From DASPSM01 sp963800135 (lineage in GTDB: Bacteria > Planctomycetota > Planctomycetia > Planctomycetales > Planctomycetaceae): DNA of 64,000 nt. The notes under the pieces are model-generated. The model saw only the letters and a program-made list of their open reading frames with translations, was not told the origin of the DNA and did not search any database. Positions 39,668 through 50,065 of the stretch are shown one piece after another. Within the stretch, counting starts at the first letter, position 1. Each line of letters begins with the position of its first letter. The stretch is taken from assembly GCA_963800135.1 (NCBI GenBank), contig CAWCZR010000014.1, forward strand, positions 62,001 to 126,000. Reading direction: 5' to 3'. The position numbers and the translations under genes were made by a program.

Positions 39668-41326
39668 ATGCGACGCACGGGGGCTTACACCGGCGTTTCG
39701 CGGCTGGCCCGAGCAATTTTGCACTCGGCCGCACTCTGCGGAACGTTGCCGACGGCGTGCGCGTCGGCGCAGGGCTATTCGCCGGCACCCCCGCCACCGT
39801 CACTGTCGCCGTGGGTGCCCAGTGCTTCGCGCCCGAACGATTCACCGGGTTCTGCGCCGGTCGGATCGGCTCCAGTCCTCTCGCAGGAGACGCCGGTCGG
39901 ACCCTCCGCTCCCATTCCGCAGGCGAGCGTCGCCCCGGAGGGGCAGACCATCGATCTCTCGTCGACCCTGCGGCTAGCCGGCGTCCAGAACTTGGCGCTG
40001 GTCGTCGCGCAGCAGCGAGTCGAATATGCGGTCGCCCTGCAACAGTTCGCGGCCGCCCAAATCTTGCCGACGCTGAACCTTGGCGGCAACTACGACAGCC
40101 ACACGGGCACGCTGCAGCAGGACCCGGGCAACATCCTGACGCTCAATCGCAGCGCGATGTATGTCGGCGCCGGTGCCAACGCGGTCGGCTCCGGCACCGT
40201 GCAGATCCCCGGCCTGGTCTACAGCCTCAATCTTTCGGAGGCGATCTTCGGCTATCTGGTCTCGCGGCAAGACACACGTCAGGCCCAATTCGATCGCCGA
40301 GCCGTCGACAACAACGTGCTCCGCGACGTGGCGCTGGCCTACAGCGATCTGTTGCGGGCCTCCGGACTGCGTGCCCTAGCCGTGCTGGCGCGGAACGACA
40401 CGGGAGAGATCGCCCGGCTGACGGCCGACTACGCGAAGACCGGCGAAGGTCGTCCGGCCGACGCCAATCGCGCGGCAACCGAGTTTGCCCGCCGCGATCA
40501 GGAACTGCAGGAGGCGTTGGCGGCGGAGGCGCAGGCCTCGCACGCGTTGGTCGAACTGCTGAATCTCGACCCGCTGTTGCGTCTGGTCCCGCTGCAATCG
40601 CAGGTCGTTCCGCAACCCGTCGTGCCTACGCAAATGTCGCTGTCGGAACTTTTGGCGGTGGCGGCGCTCAACCGCCCCGAACTGTCGGCCCGCCGCACGG
40701 CGATTCGCGGAGCCCTGCTCGAGCTGGACGGAGCCCGCGTCCTGCCGTTTTCTCCGACCGTGTTGATGGGGTTTAGCGGAGGAGCGTTTGGCGGGGGCAG
40801 CGACATCGGCGCCAGCGAGGGGCAGCCGCGGTTCGGCGACATCAGCGACCGGACCGATCTCGACATCGCGCTTTATTGGTCGCTGCGGAATCTGGGCGTC
40901 GGCAACAAGGCGTTGATCGATGCGGCCCGGGCGCGGCTGCACACGTCGGAACTGCAGGAATTGGACGTGCTCGACACGGTGCGAGACGAAGTCGTCACCG
41001 CGTACGTGCGAGCACTCGCGTGGCTGGCCCAGGTGAAATGGCAGGCACAAGCCGTCCGCGCCGGCGAACAGGCGGCCAAGGAAGACCTGATTCGAGTGCG
41101 CGGGCGACAGGGACTGCCGATCGAGCTGCTCGATAGCGTGCGGCAAGTGATCGAGGCCCGTCGCGACTATCTCAACGCCATCATCGACTACAACCGGGCT
41201 GAAGTACGGCTCTATGTGGCGATCGGAAACCCACCGGCCGACATGCTGGCACGCCCGGTGCCCGAGCCGCTGTTACATCCGCCCGATCAAACGCTGAGCG
41301 CGCAGACTCGGATCAACGCGCGCTAG
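39668..41326 (+). CDS. TolC-like outer-membrane channel protein 1
   Basis: A 552-residue outer membrane efflux protein (OEP) relative. The ATG at 39668 starts a signal sequence, then a Pro/Ser/Ala-rich segment (PAPPPPSLSPWVPSAS), and from about residue 95 two helical hairpin repeats of the OEP fold: STLRLAGVQNLALVVAQQRV, and later ALYWSLRNLGVGNKALIDAA. KTGEGRPADANRAATEFARR matches the helix that lines the periplasmic barrel. It shares these blocks with the next two genes. No membrane-fusion protein or inner-membrane pump is adjacent. Export of an unknown substrate is inferred. Confidence 0.82.
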   Translation: MRRTGAYTGVSRLARAILHSAALCGTLPTACASAQGYSPAPPPPSLSPWVPSASRPNDSPGSAPVGSAPVLSQETPVGPSAPIPQASVAPEGQTIDLSSTLRLAGVQNLALVVAQQRVEYAVALQQFAAAQILPTLNLGGNYDSHTGTLQQDPGNILTLNRSAMYVGAGANAVGSGTVQIPGLVYSLNLSEAIFGYLVSRQDTRQAQFDRRAVDNNVLRDVALAYSDLLRASGLRALAVLARNDTGEIARLTADYAKTGEGRPADANRAATEFARRDQELQEALAAEAQASHALVELLNLDPLLRLVPLQSQVVPQPVVPTQMSLSELLAVAALNRPELSARRTAIRGALLELDGARVLPFSPTVLMGFSGGAFGGGSDIGASEGQPRFGDISDRTDLDIALYWSLRNLGVGNKALIDAARARLHTSELQELDVLDTVRDEVVTAYVRALAWLAQVKWQAQAVRAGEQAAKEDLIRVRGRQGLPIELLDSVRQVIEARRDYLNAIIDYNRAEVRLYVAIGNPPADMLARPVPEPLLHPPDQTLSAQTRINAR

Positions 41327-41349
41327 AGAACGACTCGCCAGGAGCAGGC

Positions 41350-43073
41350 ATGAACGGTCGGCGGTTGCGGAGGGCCTGTGCAAGCTGTGCCACGGCGGCA
41401 TGGTTCGCGCTCTTGCTTGCGCCGCGCGCGCTCAGCAAACGGCCGCCCCCCAGCTGCCCCCCGTCCCGACGCCGTCCGCCGCCCGGCCGGTCGTTACCGC
41501 TCCGCTCAACGCTGGATCGGGCTACACGCCCTCGTTCGCGGACAGCTTGCCTCCCGACGCCAGCGGCCCGCTTTCGTCAGCCGACGCCGAAGCGTCGCTC
41601 AAGCAGTTTTTGGGAGCGAATGTCGCGCCGGTCGACTTGATGACTGCGTTTCGGTTGGTGGGCGAGCAAAACCCGCAAGTGCTGATTGCCCAGTCGCGGG
41701 TGATCGAAGCGTTGGCCCTGCGACAGTTGGCCGCCGTCCAGTTCCTGCCGACGCTCAATGCGGGCACGAGTCTCAACTCCCATCGGGGCACGTTGCAGCA
41801 ATCGAGCGGATCCATTCTGCAGGTCAATCGCGATTCGCTCTACGCGGGGGCCGGTGCGTTCGCGGTCGGCGGCGGCTCGGTCAACATCCCCGGCGTCGTC
41901 CTCACTGGCAACGTCGCCGTCATGACGTACGACTACCTGGTCGCCCGGCAAGAGGTGGAGCGACGTCGCTTCGTGGAAGGCACCGTCGCACAGGACACAC
42001 TGTTGACCGCGGCCGTCGGGTATGTCGAGCTGCTCCGCGCGGAGGAGTTGCAGAAGGTGGCCGAGCAAACGCGCGACGACGCTCGCGAAGTGGCACGGCT
42101 CACCGCCAACTACGCGCAGACGGGCGAAGGACGCAAGGCCGACGCCGACCGCGCGGCCGTCGAGCTTTACCGCCGTGAGGCCCTGGTGATTCAAGCATCC
42201 TCCGACATCGGCACGGCGTCGGCCAACCTTGCGCGCGTGCTGCATCTTGATCCGCTCACGCGCCTGCACCCGGTCGACGAGCACGTGCTGCCCAAATCGA
42301 TCGTTCCGGAACCGATCACGCTGCTCGAGCTGATCGCCATCGCCCTTGTGAATCGCCCCGAGCTAAGCGAGCGGCGCGTCGCCATCTGCCAGGCCCTGCT
42401 GCGGCTCGAGCAACAGCACTGGCTCCCCTTCTCGCCAACGATCTTTCTCGGCTTGAGCGCGGGGACCTTCGGCGGCGGCAGCAGCCTGGTGAATCAGCCG
42501 GTCGGCTCGGGGCCCGACGCGCTCGGCGATCCGCGGTTCGGCCTCTTCGATCCGCGCGTCGACTTCGACGCGGCCGCCTATTGGACCCTATTGAACCTGG
42601 GCGTCGGCAACAAGGCGCTCATCGACGCGGCCCGCAGCCGCCTTCGCAGCGCCAACCTCGAGCAAGTGGTCGTGCTCGACCGCATTCGGGCCGAGGTGGC
42701 CGCCGCGTACGCGCGCACGCATGCACGCTACGCCCAAATCGCCGTCAGCGAAATGGCCATTCAGTCGAGCCTCGAGGGCTTTCAGGAAGACATGCGGCGG
42801 ATCATCGCGCACGAGGGTCTGCCGCTGGAGCTGATCAACAGTCTGCGGTTGCTCGGCCGTGCGCGAACCCAATACACCAACGCGATTCTCGATTACAACC
42901 GGGCCCAGTTCGAGCTGTACGTGGCGATCGGCAAACCGCCGGCGGACGTGTTGATTCGCCCCGTGAGCGGCTCACCCGCAATCCCTGTTGATTTGCCGTC
43001 AACGCCGCCGGCGCCGCTGCCGCCCGTCGCGCCGGGAGTTTTCAATCTGCAGACTGGTCCACCGCGAGGCTGA
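41350..43073 (+). CDS. TolC-like outer-membrane channel protein 2, frame-broken in signal region
   Basis: An ATG at 41350 follows AGGAG with five bases of spacing and begins RRACASCATAAWFALLLAP, a signal peptide. Near 41440, in a GC-alternating run, the frame shifts by one base; the following frame has AQQTAAPQLPPVPTPSAA and continues to 43073. The body parallels gene 1: MTAFRLVGEQNPQVLIAQSR, QTGEGRKADADRAAVELYRR, AAYWTLLNLGVGNKALIDAA and ILDYNRAQFELYVAIGKPPAD. About 574 residues when joined. Gene 1 ends 23 bases upstream, so the two are probably co-transcribed. Confidence 0.8.
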
Positions 43074-43122
43074 TTGCCGACGCTTGGCGACGCAACGTTC
43101 AAACACAACGCCGATAGAAACG

Positions 43123-44830
43123 ATGACAAATCCGACCGCTCGATCACGAACGCCGGACCGCGAAGGCTGCTCGTCGGCCTCATCCGCGGGCACGCCTCGC
43201 GCGGCGCTGCGATCGGGACGTTTCCGAGCGTCACTCTCAACTGGGGCGTTGATCGGGCTAATGGGCTTTTTCGTTTTGGGCGGGGCGTCCGTCGCCTGCG
43301 CAGCAGACGGCACCGAGTCCCTTCAAAGACACGGGCGATGATGAGCCGCTCGTCGCTGACTTTCAGACCCGCGACTACTCTCCCGCCGAGAAAGCCGGTC
43401 CGAACGCGAAGGGCGCTCCGCCCGCGGTCGCCAATCCGGAGGAAGGGCTCGAGATTCGAGACGTCGTGCCGGTGACCGGGCAGGAGTACCCCGTCGACCT
43501 CTCGACCGTGCTGCAACTCGCCCAAGCTCAGAATCCGACCATCGCCCTCGGTCGGGAGGCCATTCAAGAAGCGCTCGCCCTGCAGCTGCAGGCCCGCGGC
43601 ATGCTGCTCCCCTCTCTGAATGCCGGCACGATGTATCACCTGCACCAGGGGACATTGCAGGAAGCCGACGGCCAGATCCTCAAAGTAGAAGAACAGTCGA
43701 TCTACTTCGGCGGCGGCGACTGGACGGTCGGCTCGCAAACGGTGGCCATCCCAGCGGTTCACATCTTCGGCCACCTGGGCGACGCCTACTTCGCGCCCCT
43801 GGTGGCGACGCAAGTCGTCGCGAGCCGAACGGCGACCTCGCGGGCCATCGAGAACAGCAGCTTGCTCGACGTCACGAGCCGCTACCTGGCGCTCGTCGGC
43901 GCTGAGGGAGAGCTGTACGCGATTCGCAAATCGGAAGAAGGCCTGATGCAGGTGGTGCGGGCCACGGCCGCTTTCGCCAAGACCGGCCAGGGACGCGTCG
44001 GCGACGCCAACCGCTCGCGCACGCAGGCCCTCTTGCTGCACGCTCAAGAGATGCAGGCCCAGGAAACCCTCGCAGTCGCCGCAGCCGAGCTGGCACGCAC
44101 GCTCAACCTCGATCCGTCCGTGCGGCTGCGCACGCCGGCCGGAATGATCGAGGTCGTGCAGCTGGTCGATCCGGGCTATCAAGTCGAGCAACTCGTGCCG
44201 ATGGCGCTCGGCGCTCGCCCGGAGATTTCGGCCGCGGCTGCCGACGTTTCGGCCGCCGACTATCGTCTCCAAGCCGAGTGCCTGCGGCCGTGGTTGCCGG
44301 TCATCTCCGTCGGCGTTAGCGCCGGGGGCTTTGGCGGCGGCGGGACCCAAGGAGGCGACGACGCGCTGTTTCAAAACGTCGGCGGGCGCGCCGACTTTGA
44401 CGTCTACGCCTTCTGGACGTTACAGAATATGGGTGTGGGCAACGCGGCCCTGCAAAAGGAAGAACGCAGCCACCGCGACGACGCCATCGCGCGACGCGGG
44501 TTGGTTGCCAACCGCGTCGGACGCGAGGTGACCGATGCGTTCGTCCTCTCCGAACGTCGCCGGCAAGAACTCGATTTCGCCATGCGGCGACTGAAGACGG
44601 CCGCGGACGGCGCCCGCGAGGAAATCGCGCGGACGCGCGGCGGCGAGGCGCTGCCTCTCGAGGCGATCAACAGTGTCAACCTGCTGACCGACGCTCGGCA
44701 GGACCTCGTGCGGGCCATCGTCGCTTACGACCTGGCCCAGTTCCAGCTCTTCGTGGCGATCGGGGAAACACCCCAAACCGCCCTCCCCGACCCGAAGAAA
44801 CCCGGGACTGTCACCGAGGAAGCTCACTAG
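43123..44830 (+). CDS. TolC-like outer-membrane channel protein 3, frame-broken near N-terminus
   Basis: The first frame from ATG 43123 (weak ribosome site) carries a hydrophobic export segment (GALIGLMGFFVLGGASVACA). Near 43310 one extra base shifts into the frame that reads APSPFKDTGDDEPLVADF and then the OEP body: STVLQLAQAQNPTIALGREA, KTGQGRVGDANRSRTQALLL, AFWTLQNMGVGNAALQKEER and AIVAYDLAQFQLFVAIGETP. It is more diverged than the other two. About 568 residues when joined. It follows gene 2 by 49 bases. A stem-loop lies after its stop. Confidence 0.78.
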
Positions 44831-44882
44831 TCGCGACCGCCCGCCGCGAAAATTGCAGCCGCGTAATTCTTGCCCAAGTTCG

Positions 44883-44919
44883 CTGGCCATTTGGGAATCC
44901 ACGGTCGATTCCTGGCCAG
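44883..44919 (+). terminator. Stem-loop after TolC-like gene 3
   Basis: CTGGCCA (44883-44889) pairs with TGGCCAG (44913-44919), and GGAATC (44894-44899) with GATTCC (44907-44912), giving a 13-bp stem with a small bulge and a seven-base loop, 53 bases after the stop codon. No U tract follows. Confidence 0.45.
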
Positions 44920-44976
44920 GCGGGGTTAGATTAGTGGACCCGTTGGCAGGGACAACGTTAATAGAACGGGGGCGTT

Positions 44977-45006
44977 CTGCACGCGGTCTCGCTGACCTGC
45001 GTGCAG
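44977..45006 (+). terminator. Second inverted repeat upstream of the next gene
   Basis: CTGCACGC (44977-44984) and GCGTGCAG (44999-45006) form a perfect 8-bp stem with a 14-base loop; CATTTTTG follows about 18 bases later. It may be a terminator or a leader hairpin of the gene starting at 45081. Confidence 0.35.
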
Positions 45007-45080
45007 GCGGCTGAAAACCCGTCATTTTTGAGCCGGTCGACCCTCATCCGCGTTATGGCGGTTGCCTGAGGGCGTCTTCG

Positions 45081-46503
45081 ATGATCCCGGAACCTGAATC
45101 TGGCCAGCGAACGCGCCCGGTGCGACTCCCACCGCGGGCCACGCCCGGGGTTCGTCGCTCCCCGCCCCCGCGGTGGCTCGTCAATCCGTTCGCCCTGGGA
45201 CGGAAGGGTTTGCGCCGAGTCGGCCTCTTCGCCGGGGCTCGGCTGCGATCATTCGCGCAGAACCCCCAGCCCTGGGTGTTCATTACCGGCGCCTGCATCT
45301 GTGGGATGCTCACGTTCGTCGTGATCATGGTGAAGGACGCGAACGAGGCGCGGCCCCACCTCGAGGTCGCACAAGCTGACGCCGGGGAAACTCACGACGT
45401 CATCCCACAGGAGATCCCCGCCCGGGCGCAAATCGCCATCCTGCCGAAGCCGACCTTGGTCCCCAAAACTCCGCCGGCGAAAGAGACGACGTTGGGCGCG
45501 TTGCAGCGCCTGGCCAAGCCAGATGCGCTCAACGCTGAGGAGCCCAAGTCGCGGCTCAAGACGCTCCCGTCGGCAGAGGTCGAAGCGCTCAATGCCGGGC
45601 GGCGACCCGCCGACGGTCCCCGCGACAATCGGCCCCAAGCCCACGAGCCTCTCGACGGCACTGCGTCCGGCGGTCCGAATCCCGCGCTGGCCCGCCGCGA
45701 CCAACCGGGCGCCCAATTTGTGCTCGGCGCAACACCCCGGACGCGCCCCCGCGAATCCCGTCGAGAACGGACAGGACGACTTCAGCCAGGATCCACTCAC
45801 GGGCGTCTGGTTCACGCCGAGCGGCCGCTTTCAGATCCGCGGGCAAGAGTCGTATCGACTGCCGATCGAAGGAAAAGAGGTCACCCGCGCCCGGTTCAAC
45901 TTGCGGGCCAGCGGTATCACCCAGATTATCGAGCTGCAGTGGTGGAATCCGCGCGACGTCCACGAAAGGCATTGGACCGGCAAAGTCGGCAAGCTGCACT
46001 TCCTGGCAGTCGTCCGGGACGCGCAACTGCACCAGGCGGCCGAGCACGTGCGGATCGTCCAGACGCGGGCCGCGAATCCGGACGGTGCGCTCCTCGTCGA
46101 AATCGATGCCCTGTTCTATTCGCCGAGCTGGAATCTCGTCGCAAATTCGATCGCGGAAAAGCCGACCTGGTTTCACGGCAACGAGTTCAGCATCAAGCGG
46201 GGCGACGGCGGCCGATTGCCGGTCGAGGGGCGCGAAATCGAAGTCGTGCGAAAAGCGCTCGCCGCCGAAGAGGTCCAGGGGCACATCCGCGAGGTCAAGT
46301 GGTGGCCGCCGCGCGCGAGTCGCGACAACAACGGCCACCGCGTGAGCAAGCTGCGCTACGAATTGTGCCGGGGCGGAGACGTGCAGGTTGATGAAATTGT
46401 TTACGATCACAGCGAGCGGAAAATCAGCTATGCGCCGCGGGCCGTCAATCTCTTCCCCGAATCCGAACGCCGGGCCGCCAAGCTCGACCAGGCCCCGAAA
46501 TAG
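45081..46503 (+). CDS. Membrane-anchored protein with two repeated WW-motif domains, frame-broken
   Basis: The ATG at 45081 gives a basic N-terminal region, one membrane segment (PWVFITGACICGMLTFVVIM, about residues 70-90) and a long Pro/Ala/Glu-rich linker. Near 45720 an extra base, perhaps in the CCCC at about 45735, moves the frame; the next frame contains two similar modules of about 95 residues. Module 1 has YRLPIEGKEV and ELQWWNPRD; module 2 has GRLPVEGREI and EVKWWPPRA, each followed by a GKVGKLHF- or RVSKLRYE-type strand. The modules match no family I know. About 473 residues when joined. Presumably extracytoplasmic; function unknown. Confidence 0.65.
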
Positions 46504-47899
46504 GCCGTTCTCGCGCCCGGCACTCCTCACGCGGGGTCCGCGCGATCTCGCCCGGAGCTTCCTTCGCGTCCGCCTCGTGTTCTTCGCTTCGTTTGCACTG
46601 CTCCTGATTTTGTCTGAATGCTCGTTGGGATTCGCACAGACGAACGGTGTCGGCAACTCGCGACGGTCGCATCCGACCCGATCCGGCGCGGCGAGTGGCC
46701 GCCTGGCGGTCGATGTCGTGAAGCTCAAATCGGGTCAAACGCTCCGCGGGACCGTCGCCCGCGTGGAGGCCGACGGCTCGATCACGCTGGCCCTCGAGCG
46801 AGAATGGCTCCGCAAGGCCAATCCGAGTCTGTTGGCAACGACCGAGGCGGAGGAATCGCGCACGCGGACCGCCGCGCTCGAGCAACTTCGCGAGCGCATC
46901 CGGCAGGAACTGGCCAAGACTCCCGCCGAGTCGGCGCTGGCGACTTTCTTACGCCTCGAGCAAAAGCGAATCGCCGGCCTGCTCGCAGATGCCGCAGCCG
47001 ACTCGCGCGAATCCGCGCCGCCTCAATCCGGATCGACCCATTCCACACGGCCGCAATTCGTGTTCGTCGAGCTACCGAAGAAGAAAATCGCACGGATCAC
47101 TCCTGCCAGCATTGCGCACAAACGGATCGCCGGGTGGAGCTGGTACGAACGGCTCCCCAACGTCGAAACGCGGGATGCCGACGAGTTGGCTCGCGAACTG
47201 CAGCACAAGCACATCGATCCGACGCAGCCCCTGCCCGACATGTCCGATCGATTACCTCTGCGGCTGCAGGACGAACGCGAGTGGTCCGCCCGGATCGCGA
47301 TTGTCTCGTCCGCGCTCGGCAAGCCGCTCGAATTTCAGGGCACGGGCGATCTGCTGGTGCGATCCGACCACGCCAAGAACGCCGACCTGGCTCCCCTCAT
47401 CGCCAAGATGTTCGGCGGCCAGGTCGACTCGCTCTTCAAGGACCTGCTCAACGAGGGGCGTGCGACGGCCGCGACTCCGCAATCCTCCAACACCTGGCTC
47501 GAACCGGCGATCCGCGAAGCCGAAAAGGACAAGGCACGTGCCTTCCGGGCCACGCGCGTCGACCTGAGTCTCGAACGGCACCAGGCGACGGTGAACTCGG
47601 TCTTCGTCGTCCAACTCGCGAATGGAAAATGGGAGACAATCTGGTCCGATCACGCCATCGAGGACGGCTCCCAAGCCCGGCCCGCGGCAGAAGCCAACAT
47701 CACCGCCGATCCACAGATCAAGTCGGCCCTCTCGCTGCTCAAATCACTGGGAGCCGGCGGCGACAACCAGGTCGGCGCAGCCATCCGCATGGGCGCCGCG
47801 ACCATGGCCGCCCAACAAACGGTCAACAACCACTTCGCCACGTTCGAGACGCCGTTCCTCCGCCAACTCGACGGCCCACCCCTCTCGTGGGCACAGTAA
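46430..47899 (+). CDS. Planctomycete-type exported protein of unknown function
   Basis: About 489 residues from ATG 46430. The hydrophobic segment VRLVFFASFALLLILSECSL (about residues 47-66 from this start) is the export signal. The start is uncertain: 46430 lies inside the preceding gene, and a GTG at 46577 is the only other candidate before the hydrophobic core. The mature part opens VVKLKSGQTLRGTVARVEAD, a small beta-barrel-like segment, then a helical stretch (LEQLRERIRQELAKT), and a domain with VFVELPKKKIARITPAS. Similar proteins occur, from memory, in other planctomycetes without assigned function. It overlaps the upstream gene, so co-expression is likely. Confidence 0.65.
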   Translation: MRRGPSISSPNPNAGPPSSTRPRNRPFSRPALLTRGPRDLARSFLRVRLVFFASFALLLILSECSLGFAQTNGVGNSRRSHPTRSGAASGRLAVDVVKLKSGQTLRGTVARVEADGSITLALEREWLRKANPSLLATTEAEESRTRTAALEQLRERIRQELAKTPAESALATFLRLEQKRIAGLLADAAADSRESAPPQSGSTHSTRPQFVFVELPKKKIARITPASIAHKRIAGWSWYERLPNVETRDADELARELQHKHIDPTQPLPDMSDRLPLRLQDEREWSARIAIVSSALGKPLEFQGTGDLLVRSDHAKNADLAPLIAKMFGGQVDSLFKDLLNEGRATAATPQSSNTWLEPAIREAEKDKARAFRATRVDLSLERHQATVNSVFVVQLANGKWETIWSDHAIEDGSQARPAAEANITADPQIKSALSLLKSLGAGGDNQVGAAIRMGAATMAAQQTVNNHFATFETPFLRQLDGPPLSWAQ

Positions 47900-47936
47900 C
47901 GCGGCTACTCATCGCTGCGACCCGCTTGCCGCGAGC

Positions 47937-48488
47937 TCAGCCGGCCAAGCGTTTTTTCACGATCGCCAGGTGATGCTCGACGTGGCCCGCAATCACGTAA
48001 GCGAGTGCCCGGCACGTCGCGGGATGGTCGATGACGGTGCCGCGCCATTGCCAGGCCGCGGGCGGCAGGTGTCGCAACAGCAGGAGATGGCCGCGGCGAA
48101 CGAAGGTGAACTCTTCGAGCAGCTCCGGCAGCGGACGCGAGTTGAAGTCGGCGGCCTGCATGAACTGGGTCTCGTCGAAGCCGGGAAGCGGAGTCGCATC
48201 CTGGCGGGCCATTCGCATCGCGCGATAGCCGAACACGCGTTCGCAATCGGTCAGATGGCCGAGCACCTGCTTCAGCGTCCAGGTGTACGGAGCGTGGAGA
48301 GCCATCGCCTGGGCCTCTTTCACCGGCTGCAGCACGGCCTGCACGCGGGGCAGTTGGTCGCCCAGGATCTGCACGATGTCCCCCGCGGGCACCAGGCCGA
48401 TGTAGCGATCGAAGACGGGAGCGTATTCGCCGGCAACTGGGCGGGCGGAACCTGCGGCGTCGGCAGTCGACGGGGTCTGGTGCGTCAT
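47937..48488 (-). CDS. DinB-like/YfiT-family protein
   Basis: A 183-residue four-helix protein. Three histidines in the expected places for DinB-like metalloproteins are in QVLGHLTDCERVFGYR and VIAGHVEHHLAIV. This superfamily holds metal-dependent thiol transferases (bacillithiol-type) and proteins of unknown role; the specific reaction is not predictable here. No signal peptide. It converges with the preceding gene and diverges from the WD40 gene. Confidence 0.82.
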   Translation of the reverse strand: MTHQTPSTADAAGSARPVAGEYAPVFDRYIGLVPAGDIVQILGDQLPRVQAVLQPVKEAQAMALHAPYTWTLKQVLGHLTDCERVFGYRAMRMARQDATPLPGFDETQFMQAADFNSRPLPELLEEFTFVRRGHLLLLRHLPPAAWQWRGTVIDHPATCRALAYVIAGHVEHHLAIVKKRLAG

Positions 48489-48579
48489 GTCGTGGGACTC
48501 GCCTCAAAGCAGGTGACAAGTGTTAAAATGATAGCCGACGGTACGCCGATCATATCGCCGAGGGAAGCGGATCGCGCCC

Positions 48580-50061
48580 ATGCAAAATTTTGTCTGCCGG
48601 AGCCTGTGCGTGATGGCTCTGGCCCTGGCCGCCGGGCTCCTGCCCGATCCGCCGCCTCGCACCGATTTCGACGGTCCCGTCGGCCGGCCGGCCGACGAAA
48701 ACGCCGCCGCGCGGGCCAAGCACAACCTGCAGGCGCAGGCCTATGCGGATGATTTCAACCAACTCGTCGTGGGAGACAACGGCCCCGACGCGGCGTTGGC
48801 CGCGCGGAACCGGCTCGAACACCTGCTCGCATCGCGCGTGGCCACGCTGGATCGACACTACCGGCTGAGCCGCCTGCAAAAGCAAAAGCTCAAGCTGGCC
48901 GGGCAAGGCGACATTCGACGTCTCGAGGACGAGATCGCGCGCCAGCGCGAAAAATTCGTTGCCACTCGTCTCGAGGGCGTCGACGCGGACGTCCGCGCAG
49001 CCTTCGGTGAAGCGGCTATACTGCGACAGGCCTTGAAAACGGGCCCGTTCGGCAAGGGATCGCTGTTCGCCAAGGCCTTCAACACGCTGCTGGAGCCCGA
49101 CCAGTTGGCCAATTCCGAACGTCGCCGGCAATTGGCCGCGAAATCGACCGTCAAAATCACCCTCGACAACGCGGCCACGTTGGAGACCGCGGCCAAGTTA
49201 CAGAAAGAAGCCTACCGGATCGGCTGGACGCATCGCGAAAATGAGATCGGCCTGTTGCCATTCGGAAAAGCCGTGGACATTCGTTCGGCCGACAAGCTCG
49301 AGCCATTGCGAACGGTCGGCGAGCGGCACAAGCTGGTGAACTTTGATTTCAGCCAGGACGGAAACCTCGTCGCGCTTACCGACAATTCGACCAAGGCCTT
49401 TCTGCTCAACCTGGCCACCGGCCACGAAATCACCCTGGACACGAACTCCCAGCAGCCTTGGGCGAGTTTCAGCCCGGACGGCAAACTGGTCGCCACCGGC
49501 GGCTACGGAATCCGGGCCGTCCTGTGGTCGGCCGACAGCGGCAAGCGGATTCGCGACCTCGACGTCGGCCCGCAAATCGGAGGCTTGACGCCTGTGTTCA
49601 GTCCGGACGGCAAGACCCTCGCCGTTGGCAATCGCAATGGGCGGACGTGCTTGTTCGACGTCGCAACCGGACGGCTGCGACACAAGCTCAGTTTGGAATC
49701 CACTCAGGAAGTGAAGTTCGATCCGGCCGGCAAGCGGTTGGCAGCAACTTACGTCGACGGCAACCTGGCCGTGTGGAACGTCGAAACGGGCGAGTTGATG
49801 CAGCGGACCAAGTCCCGAGCCGAAGAGCTCTACTCGCTCGACTGGTCGCCCGACGGAAAAATCATCGCCACCAGCGGTCGCAACGGACCGGTCACGCTCT
49901 GGCGAGCCGCCGACCTCACGTCGCTGGTCGACATCGATGCGCCCGAGTGGGTGGTCTGTGTGCGGTTCAATCCGGCAGGCACGCGGTTGGTCTTCGCCGG
50001 GGGATCGGCGATCGCGGGCGGGCCGCGCTATGTGGAAATGTTGGGCGTGCCGCAGGAATGA
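48580..50061 (+). CDS. Exported WD40-repeat protein
   Basis: A 493-residue protein. Residues 1-22 are a signal peptide (VCRSLCVMALALAAGLL). About 45-240 is helical, including RLEDEIARQREKFVATRL, and a region PFGKGSLFAKAFNTLL. From about 245 onward come beta-propeller blades with FSQDGNLVALT, FSPDGKLVATGG, FSPDGKTLAVGNRNG, FDPAGKRLAATYVDG, WSPDGKIIATSGRNG and FNPAGTRLVFAGG: six blades visible. Such proteins scaffold interactions; partner unknown. The stop is four bases before the GTG of the acetyltransferase gene, so the two are probably co-translated. Confidence 0.85.
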   Translation: MQNFVCRSLCVMALALAAGLLPDPPPRTDFDGPVGRPADENAAARAKHNLQAQAYADDFNQLVVGDNGPDAALAARNRLEHLLASRVATLDRHYRLSRLQKQKLKLAGQGDIRRLEDEIARQREKFVATRLEGVDADVRAAFGEAAILRQALKTGPFGKGSLFAKAFNTLLEPDQLANSERRRQLAAKSTVKITLDNAATLETAAKLQKEAYRIGWTHRENEIGLLPFGKAVDIRSADKLEPLRTVGERHKLVNFDFSQDGNLVALTDNSTKAFLLNLATGHEITLDTNSQQPWASFSPDGKLVATGGYGIRAVLWSADSGKRIRDLDVGPQIGGLTPVFSPDGKTLAVGNRNGRTCLFDVATGRLRHKLSLESTQEVKFDPAGKRLAATYVDGNLAVWNVETGELMQRTKSRAEELYSLDWSPDGKIIATSGRNGPVTLWRAADLTSLVDIDAPEWVVCVRFNPAGTRLVFAGGSAIAGGPRYVEMLGVPQE

Positions 50062-50065
50062 ACCC

